Assembly (NCBI RefSeq): GCF_018145875.1
Contig: NZ_JAGSSV010000002.1
Location: 248,001-312,000, forward strand
Length of the DNA stretch: 64,000 nt
Reading direction: 5' to 3'
From: Marinomonas vulgaris
Lineage (GTDB): Bacteria > Pseudomonadota > Gammaproteobacteria > Pseudomonadales > Marinomonadaceae
This document shows, one piece after another, positions 1 to 9,494 of this stretch (position 1 is its first letter; the number at the start of each line of letters is the position of its first letter). A program made the translations under genes and the position numbers. Under the pieces are notes generated by a model that worked only from the letters and a program-made list of their open reading frames with translations, was not told the DNA's origin and did no database searches.

Positions 1-272
1 TTGTGTCGGTAAATTGGTTGGGGGTTCATGATGGTGCTTTTTGGTCGCAAATGCAGCAATCCGTATATTTTGATACCGATATTATTAACGGTTTTATCAA
101 GGCTTTGTGTTTTTCTGTTGCTGTTACTTGGATCGCTGTTTATCAGGGGTACGAGTGTGTTCCCACATCAGAAGGGATAGGGAAAGCAACCACCCGTACT
201 GTCGTATTAGGTTCATTGGCTATTTTGGCGCTGGACTTTGTATTAACTGCCGCCATGTTTGGAGATTTTTGA
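1..272 (+). CDS. mlaE: MlaE, ABC phospholipid-transport permease, C-terminal part
   Basis: This is the last 89 residues of the inner-membrane permease of the Mla system, which moves phospholipids between the outer and inner membranes; the rest lies before the window. The fragment shows the MlaE C-terminal signature VTWIAVYQGYECVPTSEG followed by a final hydrophobic helix and the ending MFGDF, all typical of the family. The GTG at position 3 is not the real start, because the reading frame is open to the window edge. One base separates its stop from mlaD, so the genes are in one operon and mlaF is expected just upstream. Confidence 0.93.
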   Translation, partial: VSVNWLGVHDGAFWSQMQQSVYFDTDIINGFIKALCFSVAVTWIAVYQGYECVPTSEGIGKATTRTVVLGSLAILALDFVLTAAMFGDF

Positions 273-273
273 A

Positions 274-735
274 ATGAGAAGTAAGCGTACAGAGTTGTTT
301 GTTGGGTGTTTTATTGTTTTAGGGGTTCTTGCTTTCGTCTATTTAGCAGTTCAAGTGAGTGGGTTGGCGTTTTCTGCTAAAAAAGACTCTTATCAAATTG
401 TCGCGAGATTTGACGACATTGGCGGTTTAACCAATCGTGCAAAAGTCACTATTGCGGGTGTGACGGTTGGCTCGGTTGAGTCTATTGTTTTGGATAAAGA
501 GCTGTATATGGGGCTTGTGACCATGAATATCGACGCGGACGTGGATAACATCCCACTAGACAGTTCGATTGCGATATTAACCAGTGGCCTTTTGGGAGAA
601 AAGTACCTCGGGCTGTCTATTGGTGCAGATGATGAAATGCTAGGTAATGGCGATGAAATTTACGATACCCAGTCGGCCCTCGTCCTTGAGACCCTTATCA
701 GTCAATTCTTATTTAAAAGCGATTCAGAGGACTAA
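274..735 (+). CDS. mlaD: MlaD, MCE-domain phospholipid-binding protein
   Basis: MlaD forms a hexameric ring on the periplasmic face of the inner membrane and binds phospholipid for the MlaFEDB transporter. The 153-residue product has one N-terminal membrane anchor (about residues 7-27) and a single MCE domain (about 37-115, including ARFDDIGGLTNRAKVTIAGV), the usual MlaD length and layout. An upstream ATG at 259 is in frame but lies inside mlaE; the ATG at 274 fits family N-termini (MRSKRTELFVG). It sits one base after mlaE and three bases before mlaC, so translation is probably coupled. Confidence 0.95.
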   Translation: MRSKRTELFVGCFIVLGVLAFVYLAVQVSGLAFSAKKDSYQIVARFDDIGGLTNRAKVTIAGVTVGSVESIVLDKELYMGLVTMNIDADVDNIPLDSSIAILTSGLLGEKYLGLSIGADDEMLGNGDEIYDTQSALVLETLISQFLFKSDSED

Positions 736-738
736 GTT

Positions 739-1353
739 ATGTCTAAAATTATCCCAGTTATGGTATTTGTGCTGTCGTTGTTCGGTGCCAGTGTGTCCTG
801 GGCGAATGGCGAAGAGGCCCGTGATGCTGTGGTGAAAATAGTCGATGCGTTTCGCACTGACATCGTAGCTGATAAAGCCGTATTAGCGAATGATCCTGCT
901 TTGCTTGAAAAGCGCGTTGACAACATATTGGCTAAAGTTGTCGATTTTGATGATTTTTCCAAAAAAGTGATGGGTAAATATTATCGTCGAGCAACACCTG
1001 AGCAACGTTTACGTTTTGCGAATGTTACCAAGGATACCTTGTTAAAAACCTACGGTTCCTCTTTGTTAGAACTCGATCCAGATCGGATTAACGTCTTGCC
1101 ACTTGGTCCACAGGGGCGCGGCAGAGAAACCAAAGTCGACGTGGATTTTGAAATGGAAGCGGGTGGGTTGTTGAATATTTCCTTCTACATGGAGTCGGAA
1201 GAGTCTGGTTGGATGCTAAGCAATGTTGTTATTAACAATATTAACTTTGGTCTGACTTTTCGCAAGCAGTTTGGTGTGATGATGGAGCAAAACAGAAATG
1301 ACATCGAATCGGCTATTACGGCATGGCGTGACTCTTTAGCAAAAAAATCTTAG
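739..1353 (+). CDS. mlaC: MlaC, periplasmic phospholipid shuttle
   Basis: MlaC carries phospholipids through the periplasm between the outer-membrane MlaA complex and MlaD. The 204-residue product has a clear Sec signal peptide (hydrophobic residues 4-20, likely cleavage after SWA at 22) and the MlaC/Ttg2D fold, recognisable from DFDDFSKKVMGKYYRRATPEQ and VVINNINFGLTFRKQF. It is the last gene of the visible mla operon. In Escherichia coli and Pseudomonas a small STAS-domain gene, mlaB, follows; no such reading frame is present in the 272 bp before ibaG. The stop codon lies inside a 24-bp tandem repeat. Confidence 0.94.
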   Translation: MSKIIPVMVFVLSLFGASVSWANGEEARDAVVKIVDAFRTDIVADKAVLANDPALLEKRVDNILAKVVDFDDFSKKVMGKYYRRATPEQRLRFANVTKDTLLKTYGSSLLELDPDRINVLPLGPQGRGRETKVDVDFEMEAGGLLNISFYMESEESGWMLSNVVINNINFGLTFRKQFGVMMEQNRNDIESAITAWRDSLAKKS

Positions 1354-1407
1354 TACTGGTTAGCGAAAAAATCTTAGTGCTGGTTGGCAAGAAAAAGCTG
1401 AGTATTG
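1336..1407 (+). repeat. 24-bp tandem repeat across the mlaC stop codon
   Basis: Two adjacent 24-bp units (1336-1359 and 1360-1383) differ at only two positions. A third, decayed copy follows (1384-1407). Each of the first two units contains the TCTTAG that ends mlaC in unit one, so the stop-codon region itself has been duplicated. It looks like a local slippage duplication outside the reading frame. Confidence 0.8.
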
Positions 1408-1446
1408 AGCTTAATGTAAACAGCTATTTGTAGCGGCCAGAAGAAA

Positions 1447-1478
1447 ATCCGAACCCATTGAATGGGTTCGGATTTTTT
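1447..1478 (+). terminator. Rho-independent terminator of the mla operon
   Basis: An 11-bp perfect stem (1447-1457 with 1463-1473), a five-base loop and a run of six T. It separates the mla operon from ibaG-murA. Confidence 0.92.
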
Positions 1479-1560
1479 GTTTCATACCCTGTGAATAGTC
1501 AGCCTTAATTAAAATGTAAGGAAACACCGACTTTTTTGTCCGTGGAGATTGTCAGGGGTG

Positions 1561-1589
1561 TTAAGTAGTTGGCTGAACTCATGTAGAAT
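1561..1589 (+). promoter_or_regulatory. Possible sigma-70 promoter of ibaG-murA-hisGD
   Basis: TAGAAT at 1584-1589 is a good -10 element, with TTAAGT (1561-1566) 17 bp upstream as a weak -35. It lies 36 bp before the ibaG start and after the mla terminator. No other promoter is evident before hisD. Confidence 0.45.
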
Positions 1590-1625
1590 ACGACAAATTA
1601 CACATACATATCTGTTGGAGCGACT

Positions 1626-1862
1626 GTGAACGCAGCTGAAGTTAAAGCACTTTTAGAATCCTCAATCCGTGACTGCGAAGTTGAAGCGCAGGGCGAAGGT
1701 TGCAACTTTCAAGTAGTGGTAGTAGCAAACGAATTCGAAGGTTTGTCTACGGTTAAAAGACAGCAACTTGTCTATTCACATCTTCAAGACGCGATTGCAA
1801 GCGGAGCCATTCACGCGGTTACGATGAAAACTTACACGCCAGAACAAATAAGCAAGCTATAA
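1626..1862 (+). CDS. ibaG: IbaG, BolA-family protein
   Basis: A 78-residue BolA-like protein of the IbaG/YrbA branch, which works with monothiol glutaredoxins in iron-sulfur handling and acid response and is nearly always beside murA. The BolA core is seen in VVVVANEFEGLSTVKRQQLVYSHL and the ending AIHAVTMKTYTPEQ. It begins with GTG; a GGAG at 1617-1620 is well placed, and no ATG lies nearby in frame. It heads a co-directional block with murA (24-bp gap), hisG and hisD. Confidence 0.93.
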   Translation: MNAAEVKALLESSIRDCEVEAQGEGCNFQVVVVANEFEGLSTVKRQQLVYSHLQDAIASGAIHAVTMKTYTPEQISKL

Positions 1863-1883
1863 AAGCAATTATAAGAGATTTAA

Positions 1884-3149
<1,266 letters not shown>

Positions 3150-3150
3150 T

Positions 3151-3795
3151 ATGAATAAAACATTAACGATTGCGTTGTCGAAAGGGCGCATTCTTGGTGA
3201 AACTTTGCCGCTGTTAGAAAAGGCGAACATTGTTCCAGTTGAAGATATTAGTAAAAGTCGTAAGTTGATTTTTGATACCAACCACGAACACATCAAGTTG
3301 GTAATTTTACGAGCGACAGATGTGCCAACGTATGTTGATCATGGTGTGGCAGATTTTGGTGTGGCTGGTAAAGACGTGTTGATGGAAGCATCGACTAACA
3401 ATCTTTACGAACTGCTTGATCTAAAAATTGCCAAGTGCCGTTTAATGACAGCAGGAGTGGTTGGGGAAGCCTTGCCTAACCGCCGTTTAAAAGTAGCGTC
3501 CAAATTCATTAAAACCGCCAAAGCGTATTTTGCCGAGCAAGGCGTGCAGGCTGATGTCGTCAAACTGTATGGCGCAATGGAGTTGGCTCCGATTATGGGT
3601 CTTGCTGACTTGATTGTCGACATCGTTGACACGGGCAACACCTTAAAAGCCAATGGTCTTGAGGCACGTGAATTGATTGCACCTATTAGTACACGCTTGG
3701 TGGTTAACAAAGCCGCTTATAAAACAAAATACGCGCAAATTGAACCGATTTTGGATATGTTGCGCGGTGCTGTAGAAGACAATGAGGGTAAGTAA
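3151..3795 (+). CDS. hisG: HisG, ATP phosphoribosyltransferase, short form
   Basis: Catalyses the first step of histidine synthesis, joining ATP and PRPP. The product is 214 residues against about 300 for the enterobacterial form; it has the catalytic region ([18 protein letters not shown] at the start, [15 protein letters not shown] for PRPP binding) but no C-terminal regulatory domain. Short HisG proteins need HisZ, a histidyl-tRNA synthetase paralogue, for activity and feedback control; hisZ is not in this window. The ATG is one base after the murA stop. Confidence 0.96.
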   Translation: MNKTLTIALSKGRILGETLPLLEKANIVPVEDISKSRKLIFDTNHEHIKLVILRATDVPTYVDHGVADFGVAGKDVLMEASTNNLYELLDLKIAKCRLMTAGVVGEALPNRRLKVASKFIKTAKAYFAEQGVQADVVKLYGAMELAPIMGLADLIVDIVDTGNTLKANGLEARELIAPISTRLVVNKAAYKTKYAQIEPILDMLRGAVEDNEGK

Positions 3796-5106
3796 TTGAA
3801 CCTGACTATTCGAGAATTTTCTTCTGACTCAGAGCGCTTTCGTGAAGAGTTAGATGCGTTACTGGCGTGGGATTCAGTATCTGACGCGGGCGTACAAAAA
3901 GCCGTTGCGGATATTGTTGACCAAGTTCGTTTAAAAGGTGACGACGCGGTTATCGAGTTTACAAACCGTTTTGACCGTCGCACGGTATCTTCAGCCACTG
4001 AATTGGAAATTTCCCGCGAAGAGCTTGCTCTAGCCAAAGATCGCGTCAGTGCTGAAGTAGTAGAAAGCTTAGAAGCGGCAGCGCAGCGTGTGCATCAATA
4101 TCACGAGCGTCAAAAACAACCCTCTTGGCAATACCAGGAAGGCGATGGCACTGTGCTTGGTCAAAAAGTGACACCGCTAGATCGTGTCGGTGTGTATGTG
4201 CCAGGTGGTAAAGCGGCTTATCCTTCTTCTGTGCTGATGAACGTCATGCCCGCTAAGGTGGCTGGTGTTGCAGAAATTATCATGGTGGTGCCGACGCCAG
4301 ATGGCTTCGTGAACGATATTGTGTTGGCCGCCGCTTATATTGCTGGAGTTGATCGTGTTTTCACCATCGGTGGCGCTCAAGCCGTGGCTGCGCTTGCTTA
4401 TGGCACGGCAACGATTCCTAAAGTCGATAAGATAGTCGGGCCTGGTAATATCTATGTGGCAACCGCGAAGAAAATGGTCTTTGGTGTGGTTGGAATTGAT
4501 ATGATTGCTGGCCCATCAGAGATTTTGGTGGTGTGTGACGGCAAAACAGACCCTGATTGGATCGCGATGGATTTGTTTTCCCAAGCCGAGCACGATGAAG
4601 ATGCTCAGTCTATCTTGATCTCTCCTGATTTGGCTTTTATCAAGCAAGTGAAAGCGTCTATGGAACGTTTGGTCGATACACAGTCACGTAAAGACATTAT
4701 CAAGGCTTCGTTAGAGGGGCGTGGTGCCTTTATTCATGTGAAAGACATGGACGAAGCGATGGAAATCGCCAATGTTGTCGCGGCAGAGCACCTTGAATTA
4801 TCTATCGATGAGCCTGAAAAGTGGGTGGAAAAAATTCGTCATGCGGGCGCTATTTTTATGGGTCGGCACACTCCAGAAGCCTTGGGTGACTATTGTGCTG
4901 GGCCTAACCATGTTCTGCCTACATCAGGCACAGCGCGTTTCTCGTCGCCCTTAGGTGTATACGATTTCCAGAAACGCAGCTCGTTGATATATTGTTCACC
5001 AGAAGGAGCCAGTGAGTTGGCCAAAATTGCTTCACCTTTGGCGAGAGGAGAATCACTAGAAGCCCACGCTATGTCGGCTGAATACCGTATTCTCAAGGAC
5101 GCATAA
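3796..5106 (+). CDS. hisD: HisD, histidinol dehydrogenase
   Basis: HisD carries out the last two steps of histidine synthesis, oxidising L-histidinol to histidine with NAD and Zn. The 436 residues include the zinc and substrate motifs [21 protein letters not shown] and [20 protein letters not shown]. The start is TTG, directly abutting the hisG stop; the next in-frame starts would remove conserved N-terminal helix sequence, and a GAGGGTAAG tract ends 5 bases before it. Translation is probably coupled to hisG. hisC, which often follows, is absent. Confidence 0.95.
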   Translation: MNLTIREFSSDSERFREELDALLAWDSVSDAGVQKAVADIVDQVRLKGDDAVIEFTNRFDRRTVSSATELEISREELALAKDRVSAEVVESLEAAAQRVHQYHERQKQPSWQYQEGDGTVLGQKVTPLDRVGVYVPGGKAAYPSSVLMNVMPAKVAGVAEIIMVVPTPDGFVNDIVLAAAYIAGVDRVFTIGGAQAVAALAYGTATIPKVDKIVGPGNIYVATAKKMVFGVVGIDMIAGPSEILVVCDGKTDPDWIAMDLFSQAEHDEDAQSILISPDLAFIKQVKASMERLVDTQSRKDIIKASLEGRGAFIHVKDMDEAMEIANVVAAEHLELSIDEPEKWVEKIRHAGAIFMGRHTPEALGDYCAGPNHVLPTSGTARFSSPLGVYDFQKRSSLIYCSPEGASELAKIASPLARGESLEAHAMSAEYRILKDA

Positions 5107-5108
5107 CC

Positions 5109-5657
5109 ATGGCCAACACAAGCCATCCAGCAGCACTGTATCAGTTCAGAAAAGTAACCCGTATTACGGCACTTATTATTCTGCTGCTGGTTGGAGTTGG
5201 CTTTTTTATGCCAACGGATTATCGGGTTGAGCGCAGTGTGGTCATCGATGCGCCACGGGATCTGGTAGTGAGTCATGTGCTGAAAGGTGATCAACTGGCG
5301 TCATGGATGTATATTCAAAGTGGCCAAGTTGATGGGTTTGATGGTGTACTTGTCGAAGGTGATTCGGTCGACTTGTCCTATGCGGACAGTGAAGACAAGG
5401 GTGTTCTGACGGTGACGGATATTTCATCTTATCGGATTGGTTTTGATGTTCGCCCCAAACCGGCGGTGAATCAGGTCAGCAATAGTCTTGAATTCTTGCC
5501 AGATTCAAACGGCACGCTGGTTAAATGGACGATTGAAGGTCGTTTAAGTGCCGGTTTACTCAGTCCTTATTTGGCGATATTTGCTAATGACATTGCAGGG
5601 AATAACTTCGAAAAAAGCCTCGCCTCACTTAAAGAGCAAGTTGAACAGTTGCTTTAA
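5109..5657 (+). CDS. Membrane-anchored SRPBCC (START/polyketide-cyclase-like) protein
   Basis: A 182-residue protein with one N-terminal transmembrane helix (about residues 18-34) and then an SRPBCC-type fold: VERSVVIDAPRDLV is the typical first strand, and LVKWTIEGRLSAGLLSPYL with a C-terminal amphipathic helix is the typical end. Members bind hydrophobic ligands, but no specific function can be assigned. Topology suggests the domain is periplasmic. It starts two bases after hisD and ends at a terminator, so it is probably the last gene of the ibaG-murA-hisGD transcript; nothing in the sequence ties it to histidine synthesis. Confidence 0.75.
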   Translation: MANTSHPAALYQFRKVTRITALIILLLVGVGFFMPTDYRVERSVVIDAPRDLVVSHVLKGDQLASWMYIQSGQVDGFDGVLVEGDSVDLSYADSEDKGVLTVTDISSYRIGFDVRPKPAVNQVSNSLEFLPDSNGTLVKWTIEGRLSAGLLSPYLAIFANDIAGNNFEKSLASLKEQVEQLL

Positions 5658-5661
5658 TATC

Positions 5662-5688
5662 AAGCTCACGGAGAAGTGAGTTTTTTTT
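5662..5688 (+). terminator. Rho-independent terminator before the Nif3 gene
   Basis: Stem CTCAC/GTGAG (5665-5669 with 5676-5680), extendable by three weaker pairs, a GGAGAA loop and eight T. It ends the upstream operon. It overlaps a possible TTG start at 5687, which argues against that start. Confidence 0.75.
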
Positions 5689-5713
5689 GAACTTGGATTT
5701 AAAAGAGAGCCTT

Positions 5714-6475
5714 GTGTTAAATAATGAATTTGAATTACTTCTGAACAATACGTTGAGCTCAAATCGATTTAAAGATTATGCGCCTAACGGCTTGCAGGTA
5801 GAAGGCAAAAAAGACATTAAACGCGTGGTAACGGGCGTGACCGCCTGCCAAGCCCTAATTGATGAGGCGATCGCTTTTCAGGCTGATGCCATTGTTGTGC
5901 ATCACGGCTATTTTTGGAAAAACGAAGACCCACGTGTGGTTGGTATGAAGTATCGTCGCTTATCCGCCCTGATAAAGCATGACATCAACCTATATGGCTA
6001 TCATTTACCTTTAGATGCGCATCCTACCATGGGTAATAATGCCGGATTAGCCGACGCGATTGGTTTAACGCAACGAGAAGGTTTGCAGGCTGGCGTCGCT
6101 CTTGAAGATGCCATTGGTATTGTCGGTGTGTTAGACGCACCTATGACCCCCGAGGATTTCAAAATTCTGGTTGCTCAAGCCGTGGGGCGCGATGTTCTCT
6201 TTGAGCAGGTGGGAGATGACAAGGTTCAACGTATTGCTTTGTGTACTGGCGGTGCGCAGGGTTATATAGAGCAAGCTGTCGCTGCTGGCGCGGATGTGTT
6301 TATTACAGGTGAGGTGTCCGAACAGACTGTTCATATTGCGCGTGAAATGGGGATTCATTTCGTTGCGGCTGGGCATCATGCTACCGAGCGTTTTGGTGCT
6401 CAATCTATTGCTGAGTTTCTATCGGTAGAATGTGGTTTGGAAGCGGTATTCGCTGATATTGATAGTCCAGCGTAA
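5714..6475 (+). CDS. Nif3/YbgI-family dinuclear metal protein
   Basis: A 253-residue member of the Nif3-like family (often named GTP cyclohydrolase I type 2, a label with little experimental support), thought to bind two metal ions. The family motifs DYAPNGLQVEG, IVVHHGYFWKNEDP, YHLPLDAHPTMGNN, ITGEVSEQT and AAGHHATERFG are all present. The frame is open back to a TTG at 5687, but that codon sits in the T-run of a terminator. The GTG at 5714 has GAGAG just upstream and matches the N-terminus of E. coli YbgI residue for residue in length, so it is preferred. Confidence 0.88.
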   Translation: MLNNEFELLLNNTLSSNRFKDYAPNGLQVEGKKDIKRVVTGVTACQALIDEAIAFQADAIVVHHGYFWKNEDPRVVGMKYRRLSALIKHDINLYGYHLPLDAHPTMGNNAGLADAIGLTQREGLQAGVALEDAIGIVGVLDAPMTPEDFKILVAQAVGRDVLFEQVGDDKVQRIALCTGGAQGYIEQAVAAGADVFITGEVSEQTVHIAREMGIHFVAAGHHATERFGAQSIAEFLSVECGLEAVFADIDSPA

Positions 6476-6515
6476 TTTTGTTTTATCTTTAAAGCGTTGA
6501 ATTAGATGAATAAAT

Positions 6516-6546
6516 AAAAAATGGGCTTTTTTAAAGCCCATTTTTT
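6516..6546. terminator. Bidirectional terminator between the Nif3 gene and yhcB
   Basis: A-run, stem ATGGGCTTT/AAAGCCCAT and T-run, symmetrical, so it can end transcripts arriving from both sides of this convergent pair. Confidence 0.9.
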
Positions 6547-6564
6547 ACGCCGTATGAAGGGGGG

Positions 6565-7014
6565 TTACATAGTACGTTTTGGTTCTACGTCGTCTTTTTC
6601 ATCTTTTAGACCGAATTGATCACTCAACATACCGGGTTCTTGGGCGCTTTTAAGCGCGTAATCTCTTGGCGGTTCGTAATCAGTTGGTACGTCAGTGGGC
6701 TCAGGTTGGGTGGTTGTATTAATCGTGCTGTCGATTGTGATGTTGCTGAGTTGGCCAGCGTTGTCGGCAAGACATTTTCTGAAATCGGCTAGGCGCTTTT
6801 CGACTGAGGCAATGTGCTCTTGGCTGTCAGCGAAAAAATTATCAATAATGACTTGTTTGTTGTCTAGTTCCTGCTGCAGTGACTTCATCGTGATGATATT
6901 GGAGTTTGCCTGTTTGCTGTTTTTAGAGCCGAAGCTTTTAAAAGCAATGGTTGTCACACACCCAATAATGATGCCAGTAATAAAAATAATGATGTTGAAT
7001 TCTTCTAAGTTCAT
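6565..7014 (-). CDS. yhcB: YhcB (DUF1043) inner-membrane protein
   Basis: A 149-residue protein with an N-terminal membrane helix (about residues 6-24, IIIFITGIIIGCVTTIAF) followed by a cytoplasmic coiled coil (about 35-85) and an acidic, low-complexity tail ending EPKRTM. This is the architecture of YhcB, which in E. coli affects cell division and envelope synthesis. The ATG at 7014 has GGAG at the right distance; a TTG four codons earlier overlaps that ribosome site. It stands back to back with zapE, as in enterobacteria, so the two share a 128-bp promoter region. Confidence 0.85.
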   Translation of the reverse strand: MNLEEFNIIIFITGIIIGCVTTIAFKSFGSKNSKQANSNIITMKSLQQELDNKQVIIDNFFADSQEHIASVEKRLADFRKCLADNAGQLSNITIDSTINTTTQPEPTDVPTDYEPPRDYALKSAQEPGMLSDQFGLKDEKDDVEPKRTM

Positions 7015-7142
7015 GACTTGCTCCAAAAAACTGATGACTCATTATAACGAAACAGCCCCTACGATAACAGCTTGATAGGTGTTGTTTAAGTTGCATTTTG
7101 TTAGAATGCTTGCAATTAACCCAATAGAACGAAAGAGCGCCG

Positions 7143-8243
7143 ATGACTCCCATTACACGTTATAAACAAGATTTAACACGAGCGGACTTTAACTACGACC
7201 CTGCTCAAGAAGAAGCTGTAGAAGCCCTGCAAGATTTGTTCGATCGTTTGGTGGCCAGCCAATCAGAAAAGCCTTCAACGGGTATTTTAGGGCGTTTTTT
7301 AAAGAAAAAAGCCCCTACTGTTGAGCAAGGTTTGTACTTTTGGGGTGGAGTAGGGCGCGGTAAAACGTATTTAATGGACACGTTTTTTGACTGTTTACCG
7401 ACAGAACGAAAAATGCGTTTGCATTTTCATCGCTTCATGCAAATGGTTCATCAAGAAATGCGCAAGCTTGAGCATGTGAAGAACCCTCTTGAAGTAGTCG
7501 GTAAGCAAATTGCTGAAAAAGCACAGGTGCTGTGTTTTGATGAATTTTTTGTGACAGACATCACAGATGCGATGATTTTGGCGGGCTTGTTAGATGTGCT
7601 GTTTGAAAATGGCACCACATTGGTCGCTACCTCTAATATAGAGCCTGATGGTTTGTATAAAAACGGCTTGCAGCGAGCGCGCTTTTTGCCTGCTATTGAA
7701 TTGGTGAAAAAGCATACCAAAGTGATGAACGTAGACGGTGGTGTAGATTATCGTCTGCGTACTTTAAAACAAGCGAAGCTTTATCATTTTCCGCTCAATG
7801 CTGAGGCTGATCAGGTGTTAGAAGAGCGCTTTAACAGTCTAATAACCGACGCTTCCCATGTTGTCGAAGGTGGTGTGGCTGAGATTGAAGGGCGTGGCAT
7901 TCCGCTAATCCGCAGCTGCGAAGGCTTGGCTTGGTTTGATATCAAGGCGCTGTGTGATGGGCCAAGGAGTCAGGTGGATTATATTGAGTTGGCTCGACTG
8001 TACACCACGGTAATTATTTCGAATTTACCACAAATGGACGCATCAACTGATGATTTAGCAAGACGCTTTATCAACTTGGTGGATGAATTTTACGATCGTC
8101 ACGTAAAGGTGATTTTCTCTGCAGAAGTGGCTATTCCAGAAATCTATAAAGGCACGAGATTGGCGTTTGAATATGATCGAACTGTGAGCCGTCTTTTAGA
8201 AATGCAATCAGAGGAATATTTATCTCTAGAGCATCGCCCATAA
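7143..8243 (+). CDS. zapE: ZapE, AFG1-type cell-division ATPase
   Basis: ZapE is an AFG1-family P-loop ATPase that acts on the FtsZ ring late in division. The 366 residues contain Walker A (GGVGRGKT, about 68-75), Walker B (VLCFDEFFVTD), sensor sequence ATSNIEPDGLYKNGLQRARF and the C-terminal EFYDRHVKVIFSAE block, close in length to the E. coli protein. The next genes are rplM and rpsI, the same neighbourhood as in E. coli. Confidence 0.94.
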   Translation: MTPITRYKQDLTRADFNYDPAQEEAVEALQDLFDRLVASQSEKPSTGILGRFLKKKAPTVEQGLYFWGGVGRGKTYLMDTFFDCLPTERKMRLHFHRFMQMVHQEMRKLEHVKNPLEVVGKQIAEKAQVLCFDEFFVTDITDAMILAGLLDVLFENGTTLVATSNIEPDGLYKNGLQRARFLPAIELVKKHTKVMNVDGGVDYRLRTLKQAKLYHFPLNAEADQVLEERFNSLITDASHVVEGGVAEIEGRGIPLIRSCEGLAWFDIKALCDGPRSQVDYIELARLYTTVIISNLPQMDASTDDLARRFINLVDEFYDRHVKVIFSAEVAIPEIYKGTRLAFEYDRTVSRLLEMQSEEYLSLEHRP

Positions 8244-8277
8244 GCACTTTTACCTTCTCTCTTGTGTTTTGTTGGTG

Positions 8278-8394
8278 TATACTTCGCTCGCCTTTTTGAA
8301 GGTAAGTGCACGTTGCTTTGCATAAAGATGTCAAAGCAACCAATAATAATAGGTATAGCGTGTCATTGAACACGCGTATTGAAAGGGTTTTTTG
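8278..8394 (+). promoter_or_regulatory. rplM-rpsI promoter element and structured leader
   Basis: A TATACT at 8278-8283 is a plausible -10, although I see no good -35. Downstream are two perfect hairpins: a 9-bp stem at 8312-8320/8332-8340 with an 11-base loop, and a 6-bp GCGTGT/ACACGC stem at 8358-8363/8370-8375. The second ends a few bases before the ribosome site (GAAAGG) of rplM. In E. coli L13 represses its own operon through the leader; the hairpins here are candidates for the same role, which is an inference. Confidence 0.5.
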
Positions 8395-8823
8395 ATGAAA
8401 ACTTTTACAGCTAAACCTGCTGAAGTTCGCCGCGACTGGTTCGTGGTTGATGCTGAAGGCAAAACTCTAGGCCGCTTGGCTACTGAAATTGCTCGCCGTC
8501 TACGTGGTAAGCATAAAGCGGAATACACTCCACACGTTGATACTGGCGATTACATCGTTGTTGTTAACGCTGAGAAAATTCACGTTACTGGTAACAAAGC
8601 CGCTGCGAAACAATACTACCGCCACACTGGTTACCCAGGTGGATTGCGTTCTATGAATTTCGAGAAGCTGATTGATCACGCTCCAGAGCGCGTTCTTGAA
8701 ATCGCCGTTAAAGGTATGTTGCCAAAAGGTCCTCTGGGCCGTGCAATGCACAAGAAAATGAAAGTGTACGCTGGTACTGAGCATCCACATGCTGCTCAAC
8801 AGCCTCAAGCCCTTAACATTTAA
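8395..8823 (+). CDS. rplM: Ribosomal protein uL13
   Basis: Large-subunit protein L13, 142 residues, identical in length to the E. coli protein. Recognised from [40 protein letters not shown] and [19 protein letters not shown]. An in-frame TTG one codon upstream is not used, because ATG at 8395 gives the exact family N-terminus. It is 14 bp ahead of rpsI in the usual two-gene operon. Confidence 0.99.
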   Translation: MKTFTAKPAEVRRDWFVVDAEGKTLGRLATEIARRLRGKHKAEYTPHVDTGDYIVVVNAEKIHVTGNKAAAKQYYRHTGYPGGLRSMNFEKLIDHAPERVLEIAVKGMLPKGPLGRAMHKKMKVYAGTEHPHAAQQPQALNI

Positions 8824-8837
8824 TACGGAAGATCATT

Positions 8838-9230
8838 ATGTCAGCTACTCAATACTACGGTACAGGTCGTCGTAAAACGTCTACCGCTCGTGTGTTCCTT
8901 AAAGCCGGTACTGGTAACCTAGTTATCAATAACCGTACCCTTTCTCAGTATTTCGGTCGTGAAACAGCGCAAATGGTTGTTCGTCAGCCTCTTGAACTTG
9001 TTGATGCTACTGAAAAATTTGACGTTTACATCACTGTTAAAGGTGGTGGTATCTCTGGTCAAGCTGGTGCGATCCGTCACGGTATCACGCGTGCATTGAT
9101 GCAATATGACGAGACTCTACGTCGTACTCTTCGTTCTGCAGGCTTCGTTACACGAGATTCTCGTGAAGTTGAACGTAAGAAAGTGGGTCTACGCAAAGCA
9201 CGTCGTCGTCCTCAGTTCTCTAAGCGTTAA
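8838..9230 (+). CDS. rpsI: Ribosomal protein uS9
   Basis: Small-subunit protein S9, 130 residues. The N-terminal [15 protein letters not shown] and the basic tail ending RRRPQFSKR, which reaches the P-site tRNA in the ribosome, are both intact. It ends the rplM-rpsI operon at a strong terminator. Confidence 0.99.
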   Translation: MSATQYYGTGRRKTSTARVFLKAGTGNLVINNRTLSQYFGRETAQMVVRQPLELVDATEKFDVYITVKGGGISGQAGAIRHGITRALMQYDETLRRTLRSAGFVTRDSREVERKKVGLRKARRRPQFSKR

Positions 9231-9250
9231 TATTCGCTTTGGAATGCTTA

Positions 9251-9283
9251 AAACGCTTGGTTATTTCACCAAGCGTTTTTTTT
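9251..9283 (+). terminator. Rho-independent terminator of rplM-rpsI
   Basis: Ten-bp perfect stem (AAACGCTTGG with CCAAGCGTTT), eight-base loop and T-run. The petABC genes found here in Pseudomonas are absent. Confidence 0.93.
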
Positions 9284-9494
9284 GCTTGTAAGAAAGGTGA
9301 ACAAGTATTCTTTACAACAAAATGATCTATCTAAGAAAAAACACTCTAAAATAATGTTAGAATGTTCTCTTATTGAAAATTGTTAGAAATTTTCGTTGTT
9401 GTCACGGCTATGTCGTCCTTTTTGCTTCGTCGCCGTATTATAGTTCGTCTCCTCCTTTGAAGGGGACATTGATGTTTTAATATAGGGGTTAGAC

